The translations under genes and the position numbers were made by a program. A model generated the notes under the pieces. The model saw only the letters and a program-made list of their open reading frames with translations, ran no database searches and was not told the DNA's origin. Shown in pieces: positions 46,067 through 57,160 of a stretch of DNA of 64,000 bases. Where the stretch lies: contig NW_024883006.1 of assembly GCF_019059575.1 (NCBI RefSeq), positions 88,474-152,473 of the forward strand, given 5' to 3'. The first letter of the stretch is position 1. Each line of letters begins with the position of its first letter. Source of the stretch: Amphibalanus amphitrite (taxonomy: Eukaryota > Arthropoda > Thecostraca > Balanomorpha > Balanidae).

Positions 46067-48166
46067 AGTGTGGGACCCCACTGACGCTTCACTTACAGAT
46101 GCTTGAGCTTCAAACGAAAATAAAACACAGATTATCACAATCACAGACTGAAACCGAAACGCTGATGCTACACCAACACCCAAAACGATAACGGGAGCGT
46201 GCACACACCAAGCCGATTGAAAAAGCGCCACCAGAGTGAGAATTCAATATTTTCACGAATGTTCTAAGAAGTTAAGCACTAGCACACCCCCACTCACCAA
46301 AACTCGAGTTTTGGTACCCACAGAGTCGGCACAACACCTCGCGCGTACCTCCGCGCACCCCAAACTCAAGTGAACTCTCGTAAAGGCATAAAGAAGACGC
46401 CGTTGTCTGGTAAAGAGATGGGAATGTAAACAAATACCTCAAACATTTTCCAGAAGTATCAATTTAATTGATGTTTGAAGTATCTGTAAATCCGGGTACA
46501 CATGCTGTAAAATGCATTTATTGCATAATTCTGAGGGTCAGAAACTGTATATCTATGGTCAGAAATGAAATTGATGACAAAAAAATGAAAAACAATGTTT
46601 GATAGGATGTAACAAATGTAAATTTTGTAATCAATTTAACTTATTTTGGTGTGAGTGAGATTTTTCGAAATACTTTGTGAAAAGTAATATACTTAAAAAC
46701 GGTTATTGGTATTTCTTGATATAAATATTTCCCGAGTACCTATGTGGTACTGGTGGTACTTTTGTCCCCTGAATTACGCCAGTATTGCCTCTGCTGCGCC
46801 AGTGAATTCCTTTACTTTATACTGTTCGATCGCAATTTCATTGCCAGTTCGCTGCGAGCTCGCTGGCATTTAGTGACTTTTCATTGGTGGAATTCATATG
46901 AGTTGTGCTATTGACAAATGAGATGCCGAGAAGTGTTATTATTGGTAGCAAAAAAAGTAAAGACCGAACAGAACTTTTATTTTATAAATTTACACGGAAA
47001 AGCAAGAACACTAACGACACTAACCAAAACAGTACATATTGCCTTGGCCTTGGGTGGTATTGATAAAAGATTTAATTCGCCCGAGGACGTATTTACTATG
47101 GCACAAAAGGTTCAGATTTTGCACAAATAACGTGCTTCAACTCTTGGCGCGAATTGTTCTGAAAATTTGGCGCAAAATCGCTTGCTCCGCCTCCGAGTTT
47201 CGAGTCCCTTAGCCGTCATACGTTGACGTTGCCATTATAGAGTTCAGTGGACGATGCATATGAATTTTTCCAGTCTGGTAGAAGTTGATGAAAATTATAT
47301 ACTTTTTGACCGCAAAGAAAACAGCATTTTTGACTTGTATGCCTTGTTGATATCTGATCTGACTTTTAAGGCGGAGCCAGAGCCCAAAATGTGAACAAAT
47401 CAAATATCAATAATTTTTACTTTGACCTGACCTGTGACGTCATCGGTGACCTCGAGGTCAATGAAATTAGGTTTCGTTCGACAGTTTTTCGGGGTCTATC
47501 AGATGCCGTTTGAATTTTGACGATCGGCCCAGTAGTTTCAGAGTTAGGAGGGGGGCTATGAAATATAGCCCCTCCCCCCCTCCCCCAGTAGGGCGTGTTA
47601 TACACAGACCCCAGTGGGGCGCAGGTTAATGAACTCACTTCTTTCAGCCTGTACCCACTAAATGAAGTCAAAACGACATTGGATGGTACTTTCTGAGGTA
47701 AGAAGGAGTTAGCCAGGGCTGACACTTTCTCTGAATAGCACCACCTTCACCCCAACTAGGGATACCTCCCAGCTTTGAGAGTTCTGGAACACTGGATCAA
47801 CTCAGTGATCAGCTGTGGTACCTATGACAGTGGCTGACTCGTAGGTGCTCTGAGGTGATGACCATGGCTGCAATGCCTCGTGTCCATCTGTGGCTAGTGA
47901 CTATGGAGGTTATCAAGTTGTCCACTCCTTAAAGTCCTTTGTGGCTGCTCTGTCCCTCTAGCCCGCCGGCGGTGACTGTGTGCCCTGTGCCCGCCAGTGG
48001 TGGCCGTGTGCCCTGTGTCCGGGCCGTTGGGCCGGCGGTGACTGTGTGTCCTGAGCCTGCAGTGACCGTGTGTCCTGAGCCTGTAGTGACTGTGTGCCCT
48101 GTGCCCGCCGGCGGTGACCGTGTGCCCTGAGCCTGTAGTTACCGTGTGCCCTGTGCCCGCCGGCAG
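46067..48166. other. Head-to-head intergenic region, probable shared promoter area
   Basis: This separates the Dscam start (minus) from the first recognised CAMKMT exon (plus). It should hold the Dscam 5' UTR and promoter and probably CAMKMT exon 1, none of which I can place. A 70-codon frame at 46918-47130 (+) is unrecognised. The segment 47410-47640 resembles sequences near 51300-51450 and 62560-62720 and looks like a dispersed repeat remnant. 47950-48166 is a minisatellite. Confidence 0.55.
47950..48166. repeat. Tandem repeat at the acceptor of CAMKMT exon a
   Basis: About seven degenerate units of 25-45 bp carry GTGCCCTGTGCCCGCCGGCG or variants. The last ends in CCGCCGGCAG, the acceptor of exon a, so the array is built partly from the intron end. 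Other units present near-acceptors such as GCCAG and GCAG. Confidence 0.78.
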
Positions 48167-48324
48167 GCGCTGCGCCGCCGCGAGGCGCCGGTCGGCAGCC
48201 GCTCTGTGGTACGCCAGTTCCAGAGCCTGGGCGTGTTCGACGTGAGCGGCGCCGACGCCGACGCCGACGGGCCGTGGATGACGTACCGGCTGCCGGGCGG
48301 CGCCGGGCCGGGCCTGCAGATCAG
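48167..48324 (+). CDS. CAMKMT: CAMKMT exon a
   Basis: The exon is 158 nt, phase 0 in (acceptor CCGGCAG) and phase 2 out (ATC AG|GTGGGC). It starts ALRRREAPVGSRSVVRQFQS and includes the acidic ADADADG loop and WMTYRLPGG. It corresponds to the family segment ending just before the H that follows IR. The start is the least certain edge, since it lies in a repeat and the frame is open further upstream. Confidence 0.82.
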
Positions 48325-48518
48325 GTGGGCGGCCCGCCTCCCCTGGCCGGCGTCTGTCTGGGCACTAATCGGCTGCCGCTGCGGGTGTAACGCTGCGCTG
48401 GGCGCCCGGTCTCGGCGGGCGGGTGTGGCTGGCTGCTAACTCGCTCTCCGCGCGCGCTCTGTCCGCCTCTCTGCCGCCGTGCCGTCCCGGCGTCACACCC
48501 GGCGTGACCCTGTTTCAG

Positions 48519-48580
48519 ACACGTTGAGCGCCGGCTCAGTGCCTCCGACCTGGTCGGCTTTAACAACACGGGAAACGTGT
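48519..48580 (+). CDS. CAMKMT: CAMKMT exon b
   Basis: The exon is 62 nt with acceptor TGTTTCAG and donor GTAAGT, phase 2 in and phase 1 out. It codes HVERRLSASDLVGFNNTGNV followed by the first base of the cysteine codon. The FNNTGNVC phrase is highly conserved in the family. Confidence 0.93.
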
Positions 48581-50469
48581 GTAAGTAGCGACGGCCGCGC
48601 AGTAAGTCGTCCAGACTGTCACACCGCACGGCCAGGCGGCTGCCGACTTCATATGTGTACGGCGCATCCAACAGTAATCAGCGGCCATTTTCAGCTGGCA
48701 TGTCCCGAGCGGCGCCGACTTTTGGCTCATTCTGCAGCCTTCTCGATTTGTCCCCTACATGGTATATACGCGCGATATCTGCACTGCTTGCTGCTTTCGC
48801 AGAGTCAAGTCGCTCGTGGTCAAGTACCAATGTGCATCATTGCTTCACTTCATTAAATGAGTATTGTTAAATGTTTTAAAATGCTGATGGCTACAAGTTT
48901 TACGCACGTATTCTTTTATGTTTTTGCTTTTTTCTGAGCAGTGATCAATAAGTGTCAATGCGCTTGCGTAGCACAGCATAGATATGCTTTCTTGCGGACC
49001 AAAGGATGATCAATTTAATATTATTGATGAAGTTTCTGCGCTGTATGTATCTCCGTTCGTCTTAGCACACACTCGCGTATACACAAGCACGCTGACTCCC
49101 CGCCGAGCCGGTCTGAATGCTGCCGATGGTTGAGGCAGTGGCTCAGATTTTTGTATTGTTAGTCGCTTGCCGTCAACAACCACCGTGTTTTACTAGTAGT
49201 CTATCAGGCAGAGACCGTAAGCGATTTCCGAAAATGATATTACATGATCCAGACCCACGGCAGCCCGCACACACTGTATTCCACGTCACGTAACTACTTT
49301 TTTAACTCGATATTTTATGCAGGGACTCTAGCTACATGTAACGATACGCGGACATGTTCGTCTTTCTGCTCGGCAGTCCTACAGAGCGGCTTCCTTTTCG
49401 CATGAACATACGACGCAGCTTCTGCTTGGGCCGGATCGCTTTGCTTGTGAATGGACGTGTGCATGCCTTTTGTTTTTGTTACCTCTTCCATGCCCAAGGG
49501 CGCCATGGATGGGGAGGAAAAACATCGCTAGAGAATGGCCTTCGTGGCTGGGAGACCGTTGTCAGCCCCCTTCGATGGAGCTTTGATCTGCTCTCACTGA
49601 GCAGGCAGCCAAAAAGAGGAGCAGGTGAGCCTCCTGCTGATGGAACTGATTCTCCACGCAGCCAACTGGACGCTGACTGCGTTCGAGGAAAAGGCGCAGA
49701 CTCAAGGTCGTCAACAACGGGGGAAGCGCGTGGATGCAGAATCACCGTTGGTACCTCACATTGAGTGAAAGAAACTGAACTGTCTGCTGCTCCTGGTCAC
49801 AAAATACCGCAAGGAGTTTCCTATCCCACGAAGGCCATTCTCAGGCGATATGAGTAGAAATCTCAGCCTCTCAGATTCCACTTCCCGTTCGTCTAAGCCC
49901 TTCAGCCCGAGGCGGAAGCTCCAATGGGTAAGTGCTCTTCTGGATAATATTGCTAATTACCTATGTTACCGAGGGCAATGTCCACCAGCCAGAGAGTGAG
50001 GATTGATGCAGTGACTGACTGCGGCCAAAAACTGTTTTCGCACGCCAACTAGCTGGATAGAAGATGATGATCGGTACGGTAACGAGTTAAATGTCTTTAT
50101 TACCTGTGTGAGGAATGTCATCGGCGACCGGTCCAGTTCTTTTTTTCACTATCAATGTTATTTTTCTCAGATCTGTTCAGTTGTGTATTTGACACGATAT
50201 CATGAGAGTTGCAACGTGCGTGAGCATTCGTACCGATCTACGCAGTTTTTTTCCAACATAAACATGTTGCTTGGTCAGTGGTTAGTAGCGAAAAAATCGA
50301 CTTTTTGCGACACCTCTAAGCATTATTAAAAATGGCTTATTTTTATGGAAGCACTCACAATGACCAATGAAATAAGTACGAAGAGAGGGAGAGAGAGAGA
50401 GAGAGCGCAACTTAAAAATTGACCTCTCTACTGTGTATAGGTAGTGCGCATGACGCTGTGTATGCCTAT
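48581..50469 (+). other. CAMKMT intron b-c, non-repetitive part
   Basis: This is AT-richer intron. A 136-codon frame (49354-49764) has no recognisable family. A GA run lies at about 50384-50406, just before the repeat array. Confidence 0.55.
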
Positions 50470-51062
50470 TGTGCAATGTATCGTGTGATGTGTATTGTGT
50501 AATGTGTATGTCGCTGTGTATGTGTATTGTGTATGTCTATTGTGTACACCGCTGTGTATGTGTATGTGTGCTGTGTACGCAGCTGTGTATGTGTATTGTG
50601 TGCGCCGCTGCTGGCAGGCGTGTGGCCCTCGAGGAGGTACTGACGGTGCTCTGTATGTGTATTGTATTGTGTATGTGTATTGTGTATAGTGTGTATGTGT
50701 ATTGTGTATGTGTATTGTGTGCGCCGCTGCTGGCAGGCGTGTGGCCCTCGGAGGAGGTACTGACGGTGCTCTGTATGTGTATGTGTATTGTGTATGTGTG
50801 TTGTGTATGTGTATTGTGCATGTGTATTGTGTGCGCCGCTGCTGGCAGGCGTGTGGCCCTCGGAGGAGGTACTGACGGTGCTCTGTATGTGTATGTGTAT
50901 GTGTATTGTGTATGTGTATTGTGTGCGCCGCTGCTGGCAGGCGTGTGGCCCTCGGAGGAGGTACTGACGGTGCTCTGTATGTGTATGTGTATTGTGTATG
51001 TGTATGTGTATTGTGTATTGTGTGCGCCGCTGCTGGCAGGCGTGTGGCCCTCGGAGGAGGTA
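50470..51062. repeat. Tandem repeat carrying 4 extra copies of the exon c acceptor and start
   Basis: The array alternates TGTATGTGTATTG-type sequence with a block of about 60 bp that contains CGCCGCTGCTGGCAG|GCGTGTGGCC and on to GGTGCTCTG, that is the acceptor and first 12 codons of exon c. Decoy acceptors end at about 50617, 50736, 50848 and 50940; the fifth copy (51039) is the real one. The first copy lacks one G within the exon part. Confidence 0.92.
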
Positions 51063-51155
51063 CTGACGGTGCTCTGCGCCGCCCGCCCGCACCTCTTCGA
51101 CGACAAACTGGTGCTGGAGGTGGGCGGCGGCATGACGTGCCTGGCCGGCCTGACG
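51040..51155 (+). CDS. CAMKMT: CAMKMT exon c (AdoMet-binding motif)
   Basis: The exon is 116 nt, phase 1 in and phase 0 out, with acceptor TGGCAG and donor GTGAGC. It codes VWPSEEVLTVLCAARPHLFD and LVLEVGGGMTCLAGLT, the glycine-rich motif I of class I methyltransferases. Its first half is copied four times in the preceding intron. Confidence 0.95.
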
Positions 51156-51571
51156 GTGAGCTACGGAAAGGGGAGGGGCGGCATGATCTGTGTCTCTGTC
51201 CGACATCAGGGTCAGCCCTTTCACCATACATGGCCGAGTGGTGGAACCATAACTGAGCTTTATCTAACTTATTCAGCGGTCGGAGCATGAACTGCCAAAA
51301 TGTGAATAATTTTAATTTTGGCCCGGTCTGTGACATCATGACATCGGCAAAATTGTCTTCTTTCAACAGCTTCTCCCGTGACTTTCGAATGATGCTTGAA
51401 TTTTCAGTATTGGACCAGTACTTTTGAACAAAGGACGGGGGGCGCTCTGCAGCGCTCTCAGTTACTCGCGTCAAGTACTCCCGTGGAGCGCGGAGTGGCC
51501 AACCAGAGTTGCCCCCCGGCTGGACACTGACGGCGTGTTCTGACGCCGCCGACGGCTGCTATCGCTGGCAG
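51156..51571 (+). other. CAMKMT intron c-d
   Basis: A 416-nt intron. Its middle (51300-51440) resembles the dispersed repeat remnant at 47410-47560. No other feature is seen. Confidence 0.55.
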
Positions 51572-51696
51572 GTGGCGGCCAATACGGCGGCGCGGCGCGT
51601 CCTGCTCACGGACGGCAACGAGACGGCTGTGCAGAACGTGCGCTGCATCTGCGAGCGCAACCGGGCGCTGTTCGGCGCCACCGCCGTGGACGTCAG
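51572..51696 (+). CDS. CAMKMT: CAMKMT exon d
   Basis: The exon is 125 nt, phase 0 in and phase 2 out, with acceptor TGGCAG and donor GTGGGT. It codes VAANTAARRVLLTDGNETAV and QNVRCICERNRALFGATAVD. The LLTDGNE motif holds the acidic residue expected to bind the AdoMet ribose. Confidence 0.94.
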
Positions 51697-52590
51697 GTGG
51701 GTGGGTGTGCCGCGCAGAGCGGCCCGGCCCACCGGACCCAGCCGCAGTGGGGAGCGGGCCCGGCCCACTGACCCAGCCGCAGTGGGTGTATGTACCCCGG
51801 CCCGCCGGACCCAGTCGCCGAACCGACCCAGTGGACGGAGTTAGTGACGGAACGGAGACACAGCACTACGGACGGACCTGAACGGACCCACAGAACGAAA
51901 CCAGTGGACGGAGACAACACGGACCCGCAGGACGAAACCACTGGACCGACACACAGAACGGACCCACATCACGGACATATAGCACGGATACACAGCACGG
52001 ATAAACAGCACGGACACGTCATAGCACGGACACACGGAACGAAACCACTGGACCGACACACAGAACGGACACACGGGGCAGACACACAGCACGGACGACA
52101 CAGGACGGATATGCACCATGAACACACTGAACGACACACAGCACGACACTGGACGGATATGCAGTTGCACCATGAACACACAGCACGGTCAGACGTCACG
52201 AACACACGACGGGTATACCTACACCACGGACACATAGCACGGACACACAGCTCGGACACACAGCACGGACACACAGCAAGAACGTCCGAGTGAAGGGCGT
52301 TTCGGACTCTCCCTTATAATCGGCATGCAACAAACGAGCGAGACGGTTACAAACTATACCTTTAATCAGTGTACGACGTACGGGCGTGACTCGGACTCAC
52401 TGACTCAGATTCGGAGTTCGACCCATTGACTCGAACTCGGACTTAGAGGCGACGACTCGCCGAGGCCGTGTGACTGATCGCTACATATTATTACTTGGGG
52501 ACCTTTTGTTCTTCAAGTGCAACGGGCCCCACCCCAAAGACGTCAGTCGCACGGCACAGCCTGGCTCCTGTTGACCTCCGGGACTGCCGA
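51697..52590 (+). repeat. CAMKMT intron d-e: degenerate ACACAGCACGGAC repeat
   Basis: From about 51850 to 52280, units of 20-40 bp share CACACAGCACGGACACA and related forms. The remainder to 52590 is ordinary intron. Confidence 0.75.
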
Positions 52591-53085
52591 GCGGTGACCT
52601 GTGCCCGGTGACCTGTGCCCGGTGACCGGTGACCCGTGACCTGTGCCCGGTGACCTGTGACCTGTGACCGGTGACGTGTGCCCGGTGACCCGTGCCCGGT
52701 GCCCGGTGACCTGTGCCCGGTGACCGGTGACCGGTGACCTGTGACCTGTGACCTGTGCCCGGTGACCTATGACCGGTGACCCGTGCCCTGTGCCCGGTGA
52801 CCGGTGACCTGTGCCTGGTGACCTGTGACCTGTGACCCGTGACCTGTGCCCGGTGACCTGTGACCTGTGACCCGTGACCTGTGACCCGTGACCTGTGACC
52901 TGTGACCCGTGACCTGTGACCCGTGACCTGTGACCCGTGACCTGTGCCCGGTGACCCGTGACCGGTGACCTGTGACCTGTGACCTGTGCCCGGTGACCTA
53001 TGACCGGTGACCCGTGCCCTGTGCCCGGTGACCGGTGACCTGTGCCTGGTGACCTGTGACCTGTGCCCGGTGCCCGGTGACCTGT
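52591..53085. repeat. Minisatellite TGACCTGTGCCCGG before exon e
   Basis: Many 7- to 15-bp subunits (GTGACCTGTGCCCG, GTGACCTGTGACC, GTGACCGGTGACC) form a higher-order array ending about 20 bp before the exon e acceptor. A longer unit of about 250 bp appears twice within it (around 52740 and 52985). Confidence 0.88.
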
Positions 53086-53107
53086 CTGACCCGCCGCCCC
53101 GTTTCAG

Positions 53108-53182
53108 CCGGCTCCGCTGGACCGACCCGGCCGACGTGGCGGCGCTCCAGGACCAGTGTGACGTCATCCTGTCTGCCGACTG
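53108..53182 (+). CDS. CAMKMT: CAMKMT exon e (minimal form)
   Basis: With acceptor GTTTCAG and the first available donor GTCAGT, the exon is 75 nt, phase 2 in and phase 2 out. It codes S-RLRWTDPADVAALQDQ and CDVILSAD plus TG, which joins exon f to give the conserved AD-C-LFF. The same donor occurs 15 more times downstream in a 48-bp repeat, so the exon could be longer in multiples of 16 codons. The minimal form matches the family length. Confidence 0.9.
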
Positions 53183-53938
53183 GTCAGTAGCCCGGCGACC
53201 TCAGTGTGACGTCATCCTGTCTGCCGACTGGTCAGTAGCCCGGCGACCTCAGTGTGACGTCATCCTGTCTGCCGACTGGTCAGTAGCCCAGCGACCTCAG
53301 TGTGACGTCATCCTGTCTGCCGACTGGTCAGTAGCCCGGCGACCTCAGTGTGACGTCATCCTGTCTGCCGACTGGTCAGTAGCCCGGCGACCTCAGTGTG
53401 ACGTCATCCTGTCTGCCGACTGGTCAGTAGCCCGGCGACCTCAGTGTGACGTCATCCTGTCTGCCGACTGGTCAGTAGCCCGGCGAACACAGTGTGACGT
53501 CATCCTGTCTGCCGACTGGTCAGTAGCCCGGCGACCTCAGTGTGACGTCATCCTGTCTGCTGACTGGTCAGTAGGCCGGCGACCTCAGTGTGACGTCATC
53601 CTGTCTGCCGACTGGTCAGTAGCCCTGCGACCACAATGTGACGTCATCCTGTCTGCCGACTGGTCAGTAGCCCTGCGACCTCAGTGTGACCGTGACGTCA
53701 TCCTGTCTGCCGACTGGTCAGTAGCCCGGCGACCTCAGTGTGACGTCATCCTGTCTGCCGACTAGTGGTCAGTAGCCCTGCGACCTCAGTGTGACGTCAT
53801 CCTGTCTGCCAACTAGTGGTCAGTAGCCCGGCGACCTCAGTGTGACGTCATCCTGTCTGCCGACTGGTCAGTAGCCCGGCGACCTCAGTGTGACGTCATC
53901 CTGTCTGCCGACTGGTCAGTAGCCCGGCGACCTCACCG
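53150..53938. repeat. 48-bp tandem repeat, 16 copies, containing the exon e end and donor
   Basis: Units of 48 bp contain GACGTCATCCTGTCTGCCGA then CTG|GTCAGTAGCCCGGCGACCTC. The first copy is the true end of exon e. The frame is open across about 13 copies as CDVILSADWSVARRPQ per unit, to a TAG at about 53763-53765. One copy has 6 extra bases, keeping the frame; two late copies carry an in-frame TAG insertion before the donor. Confidence 0.95.
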
Positions 53939-54149
53939 GCCCGGTGGTCCCTGTGGCCCGGTGGCCCTCAGTTGCGCTGTGGGGCTCTGGGGCTCTGGGG
54001 ACCGCTTCGATCCACTGGCCCTCTCCCGCTGTGACTCGCCGAGGCTCTGTGACCCTCTGTGACCCGCTGGGGTTCTGTGATCCGTCTGTGGCCTGCCGGC
54101 GTTCTTTGACCCTTGCGACTGGCCATGACTGGCCGGAACAGCGCCGCCA

Positions 54150-54415
54150 GCTTCAGACGGCTCTAATACCGCGCCGCCAGTGACCAGTGTCAGACGGCTC
54201 TGATACCGCGCCGCCAGTGTCAGACGGCTCTGATACCGCGCCGCCAGTGTCAGACGGCTCTGATACCGCGCCGCCAGTGTCACGCGGCTCTGATACCGCG
54301 CCGCCAGTGACCAGTGTCAGACGGCTCTGATACCGCGCCGCCAGTGGCCAGTGTCAGACGGCTCTGATACCGCGCCGCCAGTGACCAGTGTCAGACGGCT
54401 CTGATACCGCGCTCA
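54150..54415. repeat. 27-36 bp minisatellite in CAMKMT intron e-f
   Basis: About eight units share GTGTCAGACGGCTCTGATAC followed by CGCGCCGCCA, some with an added GTGACCA. No coding role is seen. Confidence 0.88.
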
Positions 54416-54576
54416 GCGTATCCGCCGTCAAAAAGGCTTCTGTTGTTTTTTTTAATCAACTATTATATATTTTTATAAGTAAATGCTGTAAAAGGTTTGG
54501 TTCCTTCTTTAGTGATTGCCTTACAAGAATAATCCATTATGCATTAACAATTATTAACACCTTCTTTCGCCCACAG

Positions 54577-54640
54577 CCTGTTTTTCGACGACGCGCGTGA
54601 TTCTCTGGCTGATTTCATAGTGGCTGTGCTCAGGCCCGGG
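54577..54640 (+). CDS. CAMKMT: CAMKMT exon f
   Basis: The exon is 64 nt, phase 2 in and phase 0 out, with acceptor GCCCACAG and donor GTAAGT. After the completed cysteine it codes LFFDDARDSLADFIVAVLRP and G. ADCLFFDD corresponds to the family ADCLFLD motif. Confidence 0.93.
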
Positions 54641-54769
54641 GTAAGTGCGCCCGACCCCTGCTTATTGCAGTCGCTGAACTGATAGCGGTCAGATATATGC
54701 TGACTTGATGCGAGCACGCTGATTACTTCGGCGCCATCTCTTTCTGAGTTTCTCCGCCACACCACCGCG

Positions 54770-56572
54770 TGGTGCTGTGTAGCTGACTGCCGTCAGGGGC
54801 CAGGGTTGTGTAACTGACTGTGTGCCGTCAGGACGCTGTATAACTGACTACCGTCAGGGCTGTGTAACTGGATGTGTGCCGTCAGAACGAAATTGACTGT
54901 GCCGTCAGGGCTGTGTAACTGACTGTACTGTACTGTGCCGTCAGCGCTTCAGTGTAACTGACTGTATACTGTCAGCGCTGTGTATCTGACTGTGTACTGT
55001 CAGCGCTGTGTAACTGACTGTGTACTGTCAGGGCTGTGTAACTGACTGTGTAACTGACGGTGTACCGTGCTGTGCCGTCAGGGCTGTGTAACTGACTGTA
55101 CCTATACTGTCAGGGCTGTGTAACTGACTGTATACTGTCAGGGCTGTGTAACTGTGTAACTGACTGTATACTGTCAGGGCTGTGTAACTGACTGTATGCC
55201 GTCAGGGCTGTGTAACTGACTGTATACTGTCAGGGCTGTGTATCTGACTGTGTACTGTCAGGGCTGTGTAACTGACTGTGTAAACTGTATACTGTCAGGG
55301 CTGTGTAACTGACTGTGTACTGTCAGGGCTGTGTAACTGACTGTGTACCTAACTGACTGTGTGTACCATGCTGTGCCGCCAGGGCGTGGCGCTGTGTAAC
55401 TGACTGTGTAACTGACTGTGTAACTGACGGTGTAACTGACGGTGTACCGTGCTGTGCCGTCAGGGGGTGGCGCTGTGTAACTGTGTATCATGCCGGCAGG
55501 GCGTGGCCCTGTGTAACTGACTGTATGCTGTCATGGTTGTGTAGTGTGTAACTGACTGTGTAACTGACTGTATGCTGTCAGGGCTGTGCAGTGTGTAACT
55601 GACTGTATACTGTCGGGATGTGCAGTGTGTAACTGACTGTATACTGTCAGGGCTGTGCAGTGTGTAACTGACTGTGTAACTGACTGTATACTGTCAGGGC
55701 TGTGTAGCTGACTGTGTAACTGACTGTGTAACTGACGGTGTACCGTGCTGTGCCGCCAGGGCGTGGCGCTGTGTAACTGACTGTGTAACTGACTGTGTAA
55801 CTGACTGTATACTGTCAGGGCTGTGTAACTGACTGTGTACTGTCAGGGCTGTGTATCTGACTGTGTACTGTCAGGGCTGTGTAACTGACTGTGTAACTGA
55901 CTGTATACTGTCAGGGCTGTGTAACTGACTGTATGCCGTCAGGGCTGTGTATCTGACTGTATACTGTCAGGGCTGTGTAACTGACTGTATACTGTCAGGG
56001 CTGTGTATCTGACTGTGTACTGTCAGGGCTGTGTAACTGACTGTGTAACTGACTGTATACTGTCAGGGCTGTGTAACTGACTGTGTACTGTCAGGGCTGT
56101 GTAACTGACTGTGTACCTAACTGACTGTGTGTACCATGCTGTGCCGCCAGGGCGTGGCGCTGTGTAACTGACTGTGTAACTGACTGTGTAACTGACTGTG
56201 TAACTGACGGTGTACCGTGCTGTGCCGTCAGGGGGTGGCGCTGTGTAACTGACTGTGTAACTGACGGTGTACCGTGCTGTGCCGTCAGGGCGTGGCGCTG
56301 TGTAACTGACTGTGTAACAGTGACTGTGTAACTGACGGTGTACTGTGCTGTGCCGTCAGGGGGTGGCGCTGTGTAACTGACTGTGTAACTGACGGTGTAC
56401 CGTGCTTTGCCGTCAGGGGGTGGCGCTGTGTAACTGACTGTGTAACTGACTGTGTACCGTGCTGTGCCGCCAGGGCGTGGCGCTGTGTAACTGACTGTGT
56501 ACTGTCAGGGCTGTGTAGCTGACTGTGTAACAGTGACTGTGTAACTGACGGTGTACCGTGCTGTGCCGCCAG
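54770..56572. repeat. Large minisatellite carrying about 10 extra copies of the exon g acceptor
   Basis: About 1.8 kb of units based on GGGCTGTGTAACTGACTGTG and GTACTGTCAGG. At about ten places (near 55380, 55460, 55500, 55758, 56150, 56230, 56287, 56360, 56415 and 56472) the unit expands to GTGCTGTGCCGYCAGGGCGTGGCGCTG or a near form, that is the acceptor and first codons of exon g. In each decoy the exon frame runs G-V-A-L then quickly meets TGA. Confidence 0.92.
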
Positions 56573-56704
56573 GGCGTGGCGCTGGTGGTGGCGCCGCCTC
56601 GCAGCGGCACGCTGGACCGGTTCGCGCTGGAGGCGCTGCGCTCGGGCCTGCTCGTCAGCCGAATGGAGCAGTACGGCCCCTTCCTGGACTCGCTGATACA
56701 GTCG
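56573..56704 (+). CDS. CAMKMT: CAMKMT exon g
   Basis: The exon is 132 nt, phase 0 both sides, with acceptor CCGCCAG and donor GTAAGG. It codes GVALVVAPPRSGTLDRFALE, ALRSGLLVSRMEQYGPFLDS and LIQS. VVAPPRSGTL corresponds to the family V-F-A-P-R-R-G-x-T-L segment. Only this copy among the repeated acceptors continues into open coding sequence. Confidence 0.94.
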
Positions 56705-57160
56705 GTAAGGCGCGCGGTGCAGCGGGATCCGGTACAGTCTGTACGGCCCTGGACGTACAGACCCTGGATCTGATACAGTCTGTACGGCGTGGTGCAGCGG
56801 GCTCTGGTACAGTTTGTATGGCGCGCGGTGTAGCGGGCTCTGATACAGTCTGTATGGTGCGCGGTGCAGCGGGATCTGAAACAGTCTGTATGGCGCGGTA
56901 CAGCGGGATCTGATACAGTATGTACTCTGTATGGTGCGCGGCTCAGCGGGATCTGATACAGCCGGTAAGGTTACCGTCACTGCGCGGTGCAGCGGGCCAC
57001 AGCCGGCCTGCGGTGAAAATTTTTCAACAGAATGGGTCGGTTTCTTTTTTAACAGAATGGGTCGGTTGAGATGGATTGCAATGCGCTGATATGTTCTATG
57101 GTGCCGCCGTCTGGCCGGCGTACACTGCTGACCTCGAGTGTGACCCCCTCCCCTCCCCAG
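56705..57160 (+). repeat. CAMKMT intron g-h with repeat of the exon g donor region
   Basis: From about 56700 to 56970, seven or so units contain GATCTGATACAGTCTGTAYG followed by GCGCGGTGCAGCGG. The TGATACAGTC core is the end of exon g, so this array is also seeded by an exon end; most copies have lost the GTAAGG donor, and one (near 56957) keeps CAGCCGGTAAGG. Confidence 0.8.

Noticed and set aside
46918..47130. 70-codon frame as CAMKMT exon 1
   Set aside because: It has no similarity to the CAMKMT N-terminus and no suitable donor in the right phase was found.
50469..51474. Frames of 273 and 348 codons over the TGTATG repeats
   Set aside because: They are translations of a tandem repeat in several registers on both strands. 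Only 51040-51155 is supported as coding.
53007..53765. 252-codon frame read as one protein
   Set aside because: Its start lies in a minisatellite and the body is the 48-bp repeat. I accept only exon e, with possible in-frame extensions.
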